This document shows, in pieces, positions 7,112 through 15,636 of a stretch of DNA of 29,817 nt. The notes under the pieces are model-generated. The model saw only the letters and a program-made list of their open reading frames with translations, ran no database searches and was not told the DNA's origin. A program made the translations under genes and the position numbers. This DNA is from Candidatus Tenebribacter mawsonii (GTDB lineage Bacteria > Cloacimonadota > Cloacimonadia > Cloacimonadales > TCS61). The stretch is taken from positions 1-29,817 of the forward strand of contig JAVCCD010000153.1 of assembly GCA_030765665.1 (NCBI GenBank). Direction: 5' to 3'. Numbering within the stretch: position 1 is the first letter of the stretch; every line of letters begins with the position of its first letter.

Positions 7112-7591
7112 ATGATTAGTATAGATTATTCTCTCATTATCGTGATCCTGAATTTCGTGCTTTTATTGATCGTTTTGAATAAGATTCTTTATAAACCGAT
7201 CAAGAAATTCTTAGAAGAACGGCAGAAAACAATAGCGTCAGATCTTGATGAAGCAAAAGCTTCCCGCACTGAAGCTGAAAAACTTGTTGAAAAGAAAGGT
7301 AATGAGTTAAAACAGTCTGCTGAAGAGATCAGGAAAATGAAGAATGCAGCAACAAGTGATGCCGAAGGCAAAGCAAAAGACATAATGAAGAATGCAAAAG
7401 AACAAGAAAAACGGATTCTTCAGGAATCGGAAGATCAGCTTGAAACCGAGAAAGTGAAAGTTATGGATGAGATTGAAGGTGAACTTGCTGAGATGATTGC
7501 AGAACTTTCTTCTAAATTTTTATCAGAAAAACTCGACGAGAATAAAGACCAGGAATTGATAAAAAAAATTATCTCTGAGAGGGAGAAGTAA
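7112..7591 (+). CDS. atpF: F1Fo ATP synthase subunit b
   Basis: Subunit b forms the peripheral stalk linking subunit a to the F1 head. The 159-residue product has one N-terminal membrane helix (about residues 4-24), the typical NKILYKPIKKFLEER segment, then a long charged coiled coil rich in K, E, A and Q to the C-terminus. Only one b gene is present, as in non-photosynthetic bacteria. GGAG precedes the ATG by about seven bases. The preceding gap (7033-7111) shows no clear secondary structure. The stop is followed immediately by the atpH start. Confidence 0.93.
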   Translation: MISIDYSLIIVILNFVLLLIVLNKILYKPIKKFLEERQKTIASDLDEAKASRTEAEKLVEKKGNELKQSAEEIRKMKNAATSDAEGKAKDIMKNAKEQEKRILQESEDQLETEKVKVMDEIEGELAEMIAELSSKFLSEKLDENKDQELIKKIISEREK

Positions 7592-8137
7592 GTGAAAGAC
7601 ATTCTCGTAGCTCAACGATATTCTAAAGCTATAATGAGCGATCTAAAAGAAAATGAGATCAATTCAATTTTAGCAGATGTTGAGTTAATGAGCAGATCTA
7701 TACAAAAAGAACCAAAACTTGTGGATTTCGTTAATTCATATCTGTACCCAATAGATAAGCGTTTGGAAATTGCTTTGGAATTGACACGGAAATTAGAAAA
7801 CAGTAAATTGTGGGAAAATCTTTTCAGCATTCTTATTAAGAAGCATAGATTTAACATTATCTCTGTTATATTAAAAGACTTAGAAAATAAAATATTTAGC
7901 GAAAAAAAACAGATCAAAGTTAAACTTGTAGTTGCACATGAATTACCAAAAGATGTATTAGATTCTATATCAAATAAATTAAAAGAAATTCTTGAAAAAG
8001 ATGTGGTTTTAAACATTAATATCGAACCTGAGATTTTAGGAGGATTCGTTGCAACGACAGATTCTCTTTTAATTGATGGATCAATAAAAAATAATTTAGT
8101 AAAACTATTAAAAGTTAAGTCAAAAAAAAAGAAATGA
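7592..8137 (+). CDS. atpH: F1Fo ATP synthase subunit delta
   Basis: The delta subunit (OSCP equivalent) caps F1 and binds subunit b. The 181-residue product has the N-terminal helical bundle (VAQRYSKAIM, then LVDFVNSYL and FSILIKKHRFNII) and the C-terminal half with the conserved EPEILGGFVATTDSLLIDGSI. The start is GTG at 7592, directly after the atpF stop codon, with GGGAGAAG just before it inside the atpF end. Length and motifs are normal. The tail is very lysine-rich. Confidence 0.92.
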   Translation: MKDILVAQRYSKAIMSDLKENEINSILADVELMSRSIQKEPKLVDFVNSYLYPIDKRLEIALELTRKLENSKLWENLFSILIKKHRFNIISVILKDLENKIFSEKKQIKVKLVVAHELPKDVLDSISNKLKEILEKDVVLNINIEPEILGGFVATTDSLLIDGSIKNNLVKLLKVKSKKKK

Positions 8138-8144
8138 GGTCAGT

Positions 8145-9644
8145 ATGAAAATACAACCAGATGAAATAAGTTCGATCCTTAGAGATAAGATCAAAGGATT
8201 AAAATTTGACATCGATATTTCCGAAACTGGAAAAGTTGTTCAAGTGGGAGATGGAATTGCCCGTATTTATGGAATGGACAATGTGATGGCAGGTGAAATG
8301 ATAGAATTCCCCGGTGGTGTAATGGGAATGGCTTTGAACTTGGAAGAGGATAATGTAGGCTGTATTATTTTTGGTGAGACACGAAAGATAAAAGAAGGTG
8401 ATATAGCAAAAAGAACTAAGAATATCTTACAGGTTCCGGTTGGTGACGCAATGCTAGGACGTGTTGTGAATGCATTGGGAGAACCTTTAGATGGAAAGGG
8501 TGAAATAAAAACTGAAGCTTATATGCCAGTTGAGCGAAAAGCGTTAGGAGTTGTAGAAAGACAACCCGTGAAAGAACCTCTTCAAACAGGTCTTAAGGCA
8601 ATTGACTCAATGATTCCTATAGGCAGAGGGCAACGTGAATTGATTATTGGTGACCGTCAGACTGGAAAGACAGCTATTGCAGTTGATACAATTCTAAATC
8701 AGAAAGAAACAGATGTGATTTGTATCTATGTTGCAATAGGTCAGAAGAAATCTTCAGTTGCAAAAATGGTGAATACATTAGAAGCAAATGGAGCGATGGA
8801 ATATACAATTGTTGTTGTTGCATCTGCAGCCGAATCGGCTTCTTTACAATATCTCTCACCTTATTCAGGATGCACAATGGGAGAATTTTTCAGGGATAAT
8901 GGAAAGCATGCTCTCATTATTTATGATGATCTTTCTAAACACGCTGTTTCCTACCGAGAACTTTCCTTACTACTTAGAAGACCTCCAGGTCGTGAAGCGT
9001 ATCCTGGTGATGTTTTCTATCTTCACTCACGCCTTTTAGAACGAGCTTCTAAATTAAATGATGAACTTGGTGGTGGCTCACTAACAGCTCTTCCAATTAT
9101 TGAGACTCAAGCTGATGACTTGACAGCCTATATTCCAACAAATGTAATTTCTATAACTGATGGTCAGATATTTCTCAGCAACCGCTTATTTCACTCCGGA
9201 ATTCGTCCTGCTATTAATGCTGGACTTTCTGTTTCTAGAGTTGGTGGAAGTGCACAATTGAAATCAATGAAAAGCGTAACTGGGCAGCTTCGTGTAGCTT
9301 TGGCACAATATGCAGAACTTGAAGCTTTCTCAAAATTTGGTTCTGACCTCGATAAAGCAACTCAAGCTCAGTTAACCAGAGGTAGAAGATTGATTGAAAT
9401 ATTAAAGCAGTCTCAATATTCACCTCTATCTGTGGCTAAGCAAACTTTTATAATTTTCATGGCAAACGAAGGTTATTTGGATGAAGTTGAAATTGACAAT
9501 GTGCTAAAGGTTGAAGAAGAACTTTATTCCACACTTGATTCTGAGTATAAAGAATTTATGGAAGGAATGATTAAAGATAAATTAAATGATGAAACTAAAG
9601 AAGCAATGCAGAAAATATGTGAAAAAGTATTAGCAAAATTTTAG
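8145..9644 (+). CDS. atpA: F1Fo ATP synthase subunit alpha
   Basis: The non-catalytic nucleotide-binding subunit of F1, 499 residues, normal size. The Walker A motif GDRQTGKT is at residues 169-176. VQVGDGIARIYG near the N-terminus belongs to the beta-barrel domain. ALIIYDDLSKHAVSYRE is the Walker B region, and LLLRRPPGREAYPGDVFY is the highly conserved segment after it. GAGGT lies close before the ATG, seven bases after atpH. Nothing unusual is seen. Confidence 0.97.
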   Translation: MKIQPDEISSILRDKIKGLKFDIDISETGKVVQVGDGIARIYGMDNVMAGEMIEFPGGVMGMALNLEEDNVGCIIFGETRKIKEGDIAKRTKNILQVPVGDAMLGRVVNALGEPLDGKGEIKTEAYMPVERKALGVVERQPVKEPLQTGLKAIDSMIPIGRGQRELIIGDRQTGKTAIAVDTILNQKETDVICIYVAIGQKKSSVAKMVNTLEANGAMEYTIVVVASAAESASLQYLSPYSGCTMGEFFRDNGKHALIIYDDLSKHAVSYRELSLLLRRPPGREAYPGDVFYLHSRLLERASKLNDELGGGSLTALPIIETQADDLTAYIPTNVISITDGQIFLSNRLFHSGIRPAINAGLSVSRVGGSAQLKSMKSVTGQLRVALAQYAELEAFSKFGSDLDKATQAQLTRGRRLIEILKQSQYSPLSVAKQTFIIFMANEGYLDEVEIDNVLKVEEELYSTLDSEYKEFMEGMIKDKLNDETKEAMQKICEKVLAKF

Positions 9645-9650
9645 GGAATT

Positions 9651-10505
9651 ATGGCTAATTTAAAGGAAATTAAAACTAGGATCGAGAGTGTAAAGAACAC
9701 TAAGCAGATCACAAATGCGATGAAAATGGTTGCTGCATCGAAGTTACGAAAAGCTCAGGAAAACATTATTAATGCAAGACCATATGCAAATCATATTAAT
9801 GATATGCTTCGGACATTGAAGAATAAAAATACTTCTGCTGATCATCCACTTTTAGCTGAAGTAACGGGTAAAGGTAAAACTGCTTATGTAGTAGTTACAT
9901 CAGATAGAGGTCTATGTGGATCCTTTAATACGCATATTATTAAGAAGGCTATCGCACAACTCAAAGAAGATGCCAATGCGGATCTAATTTGCATTGGAAG
10001 AAAAGGTTACGATTATTTCAGGAAGCACTCAACAAATGTAACAGAACACTATGTTAATCTTTTTAATGATATGGATTTCAGTGTGTCGGTTGATGTTGCG
10101 GAAAAAATATTAAGTTTATTTATTGATGAAAATTATGATAAGATCAGCGTAATTTTTAACGAATTTAAATCTGCAATTCAGCAGGATATTGTAGTGAAAC
10201 AACTTCTGCCAATCGTTCCAATCGAGTCTGACGAAATTTCCAAATTAGATTACATTTATGAACCGGATGAAGATACAATTATTGATGAACTTGGAAAAAA
10301 ATATGTTCATGTTGATATTTGGAGAATCATGTTGGAATCATCTGCTGCCGAGCAAGGAGCCAGAATGACTGCGATGGATTCTGCAACAGAAAATGCAGCA
10401 GAATTAATAGCTAAACTAACTCTAAATTATAATAGAGCCAGACAGGCAGCGATCACAACGGAAATAATTGAGATCTCTTCCGGAGCGGAAGCAATACAAC
10501 AATAA
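9651..10505 (+). CDS. atpG: F1Fo ATP synthase subunit gamma
   Basis: The central shaft of F1, 284 residues. The N-terminal helix has the classic KTRIESVKNTKQITNAMKMV and the C-terminal helix has NRARQAAITTEIIEISSGAEA. The middle shows the family's conserved SDRGLCGSFN. Gene order alpha-gamma-beta-epsilon is the standard one. The gene starts six bases after the atpA stop, with GGGAATT before the ATG. Confidence 0.96.
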   Translation: MANLKEIKTRIESVKNTKQITNAMKMVAASKLRKAQENIINARPYANHINDMLRTLKNKNTSADHPLLAEVTGKGKTAYVVVTSDRGLCGSFNTHIIKKAIAQLKEDANADLICIGRKGYDYFRKHSTNVTEHYVNLFNDMDFSVSVDVAEKILSLFIDENYDKISVIFNEFKSAIQQDIVVKQLLPIVPIESDEISKLDYIYEPDEDTIIDELGKKYVHVDIWRIMLESSAAEQGARMTAMDSATENAAELIAKLTLNYNRARQAAITTEIIEISSGAEAIQQ

Positions 10506-10535
10506 TGAAAAATATTTAGGATATAAGAGGTATTT

Positions 10536-11936
10536 ATGATAGAAGGAAAAGTTATACAGGTTATTGGACCAACAGTAGACGTGGAGTTCCCAGAAGGTCA
10601 TCTGCCGGCGATTCATAATGCACTTAGAATCGAAAGAGAAGGGAATGTCGATCTTATTTTGGAAGTTCAAATGCACCTTGGAGAGAATAAAGTTAGAACC
10701 GTATCAATGGACTCGACTGATGGTCTGGTTAGAAACACTAAGGTAATCGATACTGAAGAAACAATTATGGTTCCTGTAGGTGAAGAAGTTCTTGGTAGGA
10801 TGATCAATGTGGTTGGAGAACCAATTGATGGTGGCGGTCCTGTGAATGCTAAGGAAAAATACTCAATTCATCGTCAAGCTCCGTTATTTGAAAATCTTTC
10901 AGCTGAAGAAGAAATTCTTGAAACCGGAATCAAAGTGATCGACCTAATAGAGCCTTATTCAAAAGGTGGAAAAATTGGATTATTTGGTGGTGCAGGTGTT
11001 GGTAAAACCGTTCTAATACAAGAACTTATAAGAAATATTGCAATTGAACATGGTGGTTATTCTGTGTTTTCCGGTGTGGGCGAGAGGACTCGTGAAGGAA
11101 ATGATCTTTGGTTAGAAATGAAAGAATCGGGCGTTATTGATAAAACAGCATTGGTATTTGGACAGATGAATGAGCCTCCAGGTGCACGTCAGAGGGTTGG
11201 TCTAACAGGGCTCAGCATTGCGGAATACTTTAGGGATGTAGCCAAGAAAGATGTTTTGCTGTTTATCGATAATATTTTCCGTTTTACACAAGCAGGATCA
11301 GAAGTGTCTGCACTTTTAGGAAGAATGCCCTCAGCAGTTGGATATCAACCTACTCTTGCAACCGAAATGGGTAATTTGCAGGAGAGAATTACATCTACAA
11401 AAGATGGTTCAATTACGTCTGTTCAAGCCGTTTATGTTCCTGCAGACGACTTAACTGACCCGGCTCCAGCTACAACATTTTCTCACCTTGACGCAACTAC
11501 TGTTCTATCTAGAAGGATTGTTGAGCTTGGAATTTATCCAGCAGTAGACCCACTTGATTCAACAAGTAGAATATTAGATCCACAGATTATTGGTGAAGAA
11601 CATTATAAAATAGCACGTGAAACACAAAGAGTGATTCAAAAATATAAAGATTTACAAGACATAATTGCGATCCTGGGAATGGATGAGCTTTCCGAAGAAG
11701 ATAAAATTGTTGTAAATAGAGCCAGAAAACTAGAAAGATTTTTCTCTCAACCATTCTTTGTTGCAGAGCAATTCATTAATACTTCTGGGGTGTATGTCCC
11801 ATTAAAAGAAACCATCGCTGGGTTTAAAGCTATCCTTGATGGTGATTGTGACACATGGCCAGAGCAGGCTTTCTTATATGTTGGAAATATTGAATCTGCA
11901 CAAGAAAAAATGAATAATATGAAAAAAGGGAAATAA
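10536..11936 (+). CDS. atpD: F1Fo ATP synthase subunit beta (catalytic)
   Basis: The catalytic subunit, 466 residues. The Walker A motif GGAGVGKT is at residues 151-158. The catalytic glutamate is E183 in GVGERTREGNDLW, Walker B is LLFIDNIFRFTQAGSE, and MPSAVGYQPTLATEMG follows. All catalytic features are intact, so the enzyme should be able to make or hydrolyse ATP. GAGGT precedes the ATG. A parS-like half sequence, CACGTGAAACA at 11614-11624, lies inside the gene; it is probably fortuitous. Confidence 0.97.
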   Translation: MIEGKVIQVIGPTVDVEFPEGHLPAIHNALRIEREGNVDLILEVQMHLGENKVRTVSMDSTDGLVRNTKVIDTEETIMVPVGEEVLGRMINVVGEPIDGGGPVNAKEKYSIHRQAPLFENLSAEEEILETGIKVIDLIEPYSKGGKIGLFGGAGVGKTVLIQELIRNIAIEHGGYSVFSGVGERTREGNDLWLEMKESGVIDKTALVFGQMNEPPGARQRVGLTGLSIAEYFRDVAKKDVLLFIDNIFRFTQAGSEVSALLGRMPSAVGYQPTLATEMGNLQERITSTKDGSITSVQAVYVPADDLTDPAPATTFSHLDATTVLSRRIVELGIYPAVDPLDSTSRILDPQIIGEEHYKIARETQRVIQKYKDLQDIIAILGMDELSEEDKIVVNRARKLERFFSQPFFVAEQFINTSGVYVPLKETIAGFKAILDGDCDTWPEQAFLYVGNIESAQEKMNNMKKGK

Positions 11937-11945
11937 TTTAGAAGT

Positions 11946-12344
11946 ATGGATAATATTCATATTACAGTTATACAGCCAACTCAGATCCGGATAGACAAAG
12001 AATATGATCATATTATTGTTCCCGGTGTAGACGGTGATTTTGGAATCTCTTTTGATCACACACCGTTTATTACTAAGATCAGAACAGGTGTTCTCCAGCT
12101 TTTTCAAAATGAGATAAATGAAGAATATGCAATTCACGATGGGTTTGTTACTGTAGAGAACAATGTTGTAAAAATTGTCTGTGATACTATTGAAAGGAAA
12201 GATGAAATAGATAGTGCACGTGCAAAAGCGTCAAAAGAACGCGCTGAAAATAGGCTAAAGAGCTCAGAAGATAATGTAAATTTCAGACGTGCTGAAGCTT
12301 CATTAAAAAAAGCTCTGGTCCGATTGGAATTAAATTCGAAATAA
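11946..12344 (+). CDS. atpC: F1Fo ATP synthase subunit epsilon
   Basis: The epsilon subunit, 132 residues. It has the N-terminal beta-sandwich (VPGVDGDFGISFDHTPFITKIRTG, in two parts of the usual pattern G-D-FG-...-H-P) and a C-terminal helical region with the conserved SARAKASKERAENRL. It connects gamma to the c-ring and can inhibit ATP hydrolysis. It is the last gene of the operon: an intrinsic terminator follows nine bases after the stop. Confidence 0.93.
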   Translation: MDNIHITVIQPTQIRIDKEYDHIIVPGVDGDFGISFDHTPFITKIRTGVLQLFQNEINEEYAIHDGFVTVENNVVKIVCDTIERKDEIDSARAKASKERAENRLKSSEDNVNFRRAEASLKKALVRLELNSK

Positions 12345-12352
12345 GAAATTTT

Positions 12353-12376
12353 GGGTGACCTTGTTCACCTTTTTTT
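12353..12376 (+). terminator. Intrinsic terminator of the atp operon
   Basis: GGTGA (12354-12358) pairs with TCACC (12365-12369) around a six-base loop, followed directly by seven T (12370-12376). A G-T pair can extend the stem outward by one. It lies just after atpC and 23 bases before the next gene, as expected for the end of the operon. The stem is short, so termination may be partial. Confidence 0.7.
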
Positions 12377-12398
12377 ATAATAATATTTAGGATAAAAA

Positions 12399-13616
12399 AT
12401 GAAGATCAGGTATTTGCTGCTTTTTTTATTTTTAGTTACAATTTCTTGCTCTGAGAAAAAAGGGAATAAAATTAACAATGAAATTGAGCATGAGATTGTA
12501 AAATTAGATACATTGAAACAAGTAATTCAACCAGAAGAAAAAATAATTAACATTGAACAACCAATACAAGATTTTACAATAAAGAAAGAATATGAAAAGT
12601 TTACCAAAGGTATATATTTGACAGCATACACTATTAACACACCAAAATTTTATACATTATTAGATAGTGCTGAATCTGCTGGGATAAATACCTTAATTTT
12701 TGATCTCAAGAATATGAATGGACATGTTTTCTTTAGAATGCCCCAAAAAGGCTTTTTAGAAAGCGAAAACATAAAACCGATAATTAACATTGCTAAGGTG
12801 GTTAAAGCCGCCCATAAGCAAAATATGAGAGCCGTTGCCAGAGTAGTAATGTTTCATGATCAGCTAACTGCACAGCGAGATTCATTAATGAGACCAGAAA
12901 ATGTAGATGGTGGATATTGGTTGGAGAGTAAAAGAAAAAAAGCTTCCTGGTTAGATTCTTCAAATCTTGAGGTTCAGCATACATTGTTATTAATAATTGA
13001 GGAAATCGCAAAAAAAGGAATCGATGAAATTCAAATGGATTATGTAAGATTTCCTACCCAGGGAAATATATCGGAAGCTATTTTTGCATTTCAGAGAGAA
13101 GATACTTCTCTAGCCCAAAAAGATTCGACATATGTTCCAAGGCAGAAATCTGACATAATAAAGCAATTCGTTTCACAAGCAAAAATGATTTGCGACAAGT
13201 ACAATGTAACATTAACTGCCGATGTATTTGCAATTGTATCTTGGCAAAGACCTGCAGATATAAATGCTACTGGACAAGATATTAAAAAAATGACACAGCA
13301 TCTGGATGCAATTCATCCCATGATCTATTCTTCCCATTTCAATAAAGATTTTGGGTTTAGGAAGGATATTCCGAATGAACCATATTTTATCGTTTATAAA
13401 GGGAGCATTCTTTCAAAGAAACATGCCAATAGTGAGTGTCGAGTGATTCCGTATATTCAGTCTAACTCATGGAAAGTTAATTATGGATATGGTTATATCA
13501 CAGCGCAAATCCAGGCAGTTATTGATTCAGGCTCTGATGGATATATCTTATGGAATGCTTCAAACAGATATTATCAAACCCTCAGGTGGATCAGAGAATT
13601 CGATAATACCGATTAA
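12399..13616 (+). CDS. Lipoprotein with DUF4015-like putative glycoside hydrolase domain
   Basis: The 405-residue product begins with a lipoprotein signal peptide; the lipobox cysteine is C17 in VTISC. A charged spacer (to about residue 68) leads to a TIM-barrel-like domain starting KGIYLTAYTIN and containing NTLIFDLKNMNGHV, RAVARVVMFHD, IDEIQMDYVRFPTQG, VTLTADVFAIVSW, LDAIHPMIYSSHF and SDGYILWNASNRY. This order of strands ending in acidic residues matches the DUF4015 putative glycosyl hydrolase family. The substrate is unknown; cell-envelope glycan is a reasonable guess. It is separated from the atp operon by a terminator. Its stop codon touches the parS site at 13617. Confidence 0.8.
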   Translation: MKIRYLLLFLFLVTISCSEKKGNKINNEIEHEIVKLDTLKQVIQPEEKIINIEQPIQDFTIKKEYEKFTKGIYLTAYTINTPKFYTLLDSAESAGINTLIFDLKNMNGHVFFRMPQKGFLESENIKPIINIAKVVKAAHKQNMRAVARVVMFHDQLTAQRDSLMRPENVDGGYWLESKRKKASWLDSSNLEVQHTLLLIIEEIAKKGIDEIQMDYVRFPTQGNISEAIFAFQREDTSLAQKDSTYVPRQKSDIIKQFVSQAKMICDKYNVTLTADVFAIVSWQRPADINATGQDIKKMTQHLDAIHPMIYSSHFNKDFGFRKDIPNEPYFIVYKGSILSKKHANSECRVIPYIQSNSWKVNYGYGYITAQIQAVIDSGSDGYILWNASNRYYQTLRWIREFDNTD

Positions 13617-13632
13617 TGTTTCACGTGAAACC
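13617..13632. promoter_or_regulatory. parS: parS centromere site (ParB binding)
   Basis: TGTTTCACGTGAAACC matches the widely conserved bacterial parS 16-mer TGTTTCACGTGAAACA at 15 of 16 positions. The inner 14 bases (13618-13631) are a perfect palindrome. It fills the gap between the stop codons of two convergent genes. parA and parB, whose product recognises such sites, are encoded about 10 kb upstream in the same window. Chromosomal parS sites normally lie close to oriC, so this supports an origin-proximal location. Confidence 0.93.
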
Positions 13633-14303
13633 TATAAGTTGTTTATGATATTTTTTGTGAGGACTTCAGCGATTTCTTCTTCTGATTTTGTAGTACTCAA
13701 TGTTTTCAATATTGTCTCATTCATTAATAATTTTGAGATGTATGATATTGAGAATAAGTGCTGAACATCATCATGCAAAAGTAGCATGAAAAACAAATTA
13801 ACAGGCCTATTGTCAATGGCATCGAATTCTATGCCTGCAGCAGATCTTCCGAATATAATACTTGGTTTTTTTACTTTTGATGGATGAAAATGTCTAGGAT
13901 GCAAAAGAGCAACACCCTTTCCAATAGCTGTAGAAACAAGTTCCTCTCTGGCAACAACAACTTGATACAACCAACGATGATCCCTAACAATTTTTAGTTC
14001 TTTTGCTTTCTTTGACATTTCACCGATAGCTTCATACTTGTTGTCTGCTGCAAAATCTAAAAAAATGAACTTTGGTTTGAAGTAATCTGAGAATTTACAC
14101 ACTGATCTTTTTAGTGCAAGGTGTTCAACTTCTCTTTCATTTAGATTCGCAAGCCACTCATCAACATCTGCCTTTTCGATTTTATAAGTATTACCGATTT
14201 TTTTTGCTGTAAATATTTTGCTTTTGGTCATTTCCTTTATCACCGAATCAGTTACCTTGAGATATGTAGCGACTTGCCTTAGTGTTAGATACTCTTTAGC
14301 CAT
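13632..14303 (-). CDS. Excisionase-type HTH fused to PTS EIIA (PtsN-like) domain
   Basis: The 223-residue protein joins two domains. Residues 5-52 are a MerR/excisionase-type winged helix (YLTLRQVATYLKVTDSVIKE, then KIGNTYKIEKADVDEWL). Residues 70-220 are a type-2 PTS EIIA domain: REELVSTAIGKGVALLHPRH, IIFGRSAAGIEFDAIDNRPV, FFMLLLHD. H135 (LLHPR) is the expected phosphorylated histidine. No other PTS gene is in the window, so a regulatory role with phosphorylation controlling DNA binding is likely, not sugar uptake. I chose the ATG at 14303 because GAGGA lies seven bases upstream and the HTH starts right after it; the longer frame to 14366 runs into the promoter. It is convergent with the DUF4015 lipoprotein gene. 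Confidence 0.85.
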   Translation of the reverse strand: MAKEYLTLRQVATYLKVTDSVIKEMTKSKIFTAKKIGNTYKIEKADVDEWLANLNEREVEHLALKRSVCKFSDYFKPKFIFLDFAADNKYEAIGEMSKKAKELKIVRDHRWLYQVVVAREELVSTAIGKGVALLHPRHFHPSKVKKPSIIFGRSAAGIEFDAIDNRPVNLFFMLLLHDDVQHLFSISYISKLLMNETILKTLSTTKSEEEIAEVLTKNIINNL

Positions 14304-14337
14304 AAATAAATCCTCATAATTAATTTTATTTGAAACT

Positions 14338-14366
14338 CTTATCCGATTACTAAATATTTCTGTCAA
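14338..14366 (-). promoter_or_regulatory. Putative sigma-70-type promoter of the HTH-EIIA gene
   Basis: On the minus strand TTGACA (complement of 14361-14366) and GATAAG (complement of 14338-14343) are 17 bases apart. The -35 box is perfect and the -10 box matches four of six positions. Transcription would start near 14331, giving a leader of about 27 bases that contains the GAGGA ribosome site at 14311-14315. The gene's own HTH domain could bind here, but no operator repeat is obvious. Confidence 0.45.
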
Positions 14367-14384
14367 GTATTAGACAGTAATTTC

Positions 14385-14413
14385 TTGACAAATATACTAT
14401 TGAAAGATTGCTA
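14385..14413 (+). promoter_or_regulatory. Possible promoter of the lptE gene run
   Basis: A perfect TTGACA lies at 14385-14390, but the hexamer 17 bases downstream (TTGCTA, 14408-14413) is a poor -10 box and would give an almost leaderless mRNA. TATACT at 14393-14398 is a better -10 box but has only a weak -35 match upstream. One of the two probably drives the genes starting at 14419, since the preceding gene is divergent. Confidence 0.3.
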
Positions 14414-14418
14414 AATTC

Positions 14419-14907
14419 ATGAAATTTAAAATAATAATGTTTATGACAATGCTACTGTTAGGCTGCAGTTATTCAGTTTATACAACTGGATATCCTCATT
14501 TGAAAACGATTCAGATCTTACCTGTTGAAAACCTTACTGATAATTATGAGATGAGGGATCTTGTATTTAGTTCACTTATAGAAAAATATGAGTCTGACGG
14601 TCGTCTTAAATTTGTGGGAATGTCACCGGATTGCCAAATGGAATGCAGTATTTTGGACTATTCCAATAAGATTGTCTCATATTCAGGATCAACTGTAGAT
14701 GAATATGAAGTTAGGGTTTTATTTGATTTGCTCTTTACTGATTTAAAAGAAAACAAAATTATTTGGGAGAATGCTTCATTAGTAGTCTCAGAAAGATACT
14801 CGCTCGCGGATGAGAATAGCCAGTTTGGAACAGAACTGGAAGCTCAAGAAGAGATTGTAGTAAAACTTTTTGAATTAATAATGAAGAATACATTAGAAGA
14901 ATGGTAA
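14419..14907 (+). CDS. lptE: LPS-assembly lipoprotein LptE
   Basis: A 162-residue lipoprotein; lipobox LLLGC with C16. After the cysteine comes YSVYTTGYPHLKTIQILPVENLTDNYEM in family order (aromatic-rich start, then strand, then EN-T), and later CSILDYSNKIVSYSG. This is the pattern of the LptE/'lipopolysaccharide-assembly' family. LptE plugs the outer-membrane barrel LptD in LPS export; lptD is not in the window. The ribosome site is weak (GAAAG). The 3' end overlaps the pseudouridine synthase gene by seven bases. LptE sequences are very divergent, so confidence is moderate, but the presence of lolA nearby fits an outer-membrane setting. Confidence 0.75.
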   Translation: MKFKIIMFMTMLLLGCSYSVYTTGYPHLKTIQILPVENLTDNYEMRDLVFSSLIEKYESDGRLKFVGMSPDCQMECSILDYSNKIVSYSGSTVDEYEVRVLFDLLFTDLKENKIIWENASLVVSERYSLADENSQFGTELEAQEEIVVKLFELIMKNTLEEW

Positions 14908-15635
14908 GAATTAATAAATATTTAGCACAATGTAATCTGGGCTCACGAAGATCAGTAGAAAAATTGATTATAGATGGTAAGGTAGAAGTAAATGATATTA
15001 TTATTCATAGTTTATCATTACAGATCGACCCAAAGATAGATACAATCAAATTCGAAGGAAAAGAGGTTATTCCGAAATCTGAAAATATATATTTAATGCT
15101 CAATAAACCTAAAAAGTATCTTGTTTCAAAAAAAGATGACTTCGATAGAAGGCTAATTTATGATCTTTTACCTGACTTTGGTACAAATTTGTTTTATATC
15201 GGTAGATTGGATTATATGTCTGAAGGGCTTCTATTATTGACCAATGATGGTGATTTTGCTGAAAAGATTATTCATCCAAAATACAAATTAGAGAAAGTGT
15301 ATAAAGTTAAGATAAAAGGTAAGATAACAAATGATAATGTTGAATTACTTAGATCTGGAATTATTTTAAACGGGAAAAAAACTAAACCCGCAATTGTATT
15401 TGTGAATAGTGTAAAAAATAACACAACAACATTAAAAATTACTATTTTCGAAGGTAGAAAAAGACAGATCCGTTATATGCTAAAAAGCGTAGGCTCGGAA
15501 GTTCTGGAATTGAAGAGATTGCAAATTGGAAATGTAAAATTGAATAAATTACCTTTAGGTATGTGGCGAATGCTTAAACCCTCTGAAATAACATCCTTGT
15601 TGCAAACAAGTAAAATAAATACTAAAGGAAAATAA
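14901..15635 (+). CDS. rluB: RluB/RsuA-family rRNA pseudouridine synthase
   Basis: The 244-residue protein has an N-terminal S4 RNA-binding domain (MVRINKYLAQCNLGSRRSVEKLI...) and a pseudouridine synthase domain. The catalytic aspartate is D104 in IGRLDYMSEGLLLLTNDG. The C-terminal motif EGRKRQIRYMLKSVG and LKRLQIGNVKL complete the RsuA/RluB/RluE/RluF pattern. Target is probably 23S rRNA U2605 (RluB type) by domain make-up, but RsuA- or RluF-type specificity cannot be excluded. It overlaps lptE and is followed one base later by the YchF-like gene. Confidence 0.88.
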   Translation: MVRINKYLAQCNLGSRRSVEKLIIDGKVEVNDIIIHSLSLQIDPKIDTIKFEGKEVIPKSENIYLMLNKPKKYLVSKKDDFDRRLIYDLLPDFGTNLFYIGRLDYMSEGLLLLTNDGDFAEKIIHPKYKLEKVYKVKIKGKITNDNVELLRSGIILNGKKTKPAIVFVNSVKNNTTTLKITIFEGRKRQIRYMLKSVGSEVLELKRLQIGNVKLNKLPLGMWRMLKPSEITSLLQTSKINTKGK

Positions 15636-15636
15636 A

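Noticed and set aside
13483..13764. Plus-strand reading frame of 93 codons across the 13617 region
   Set aside because: It overlaps the end of the DUF4015 gene in another frame and the antisense of the EIIA gene, spans parS, and has no recognisable protein pattern.
14304..14366. Longer N-terminus of the HTH-EIIA protein
   Set aside because: It would run into the likely promoter and lacks a ribosome site; the ATG at 14303 has GAGGA at good spacing.
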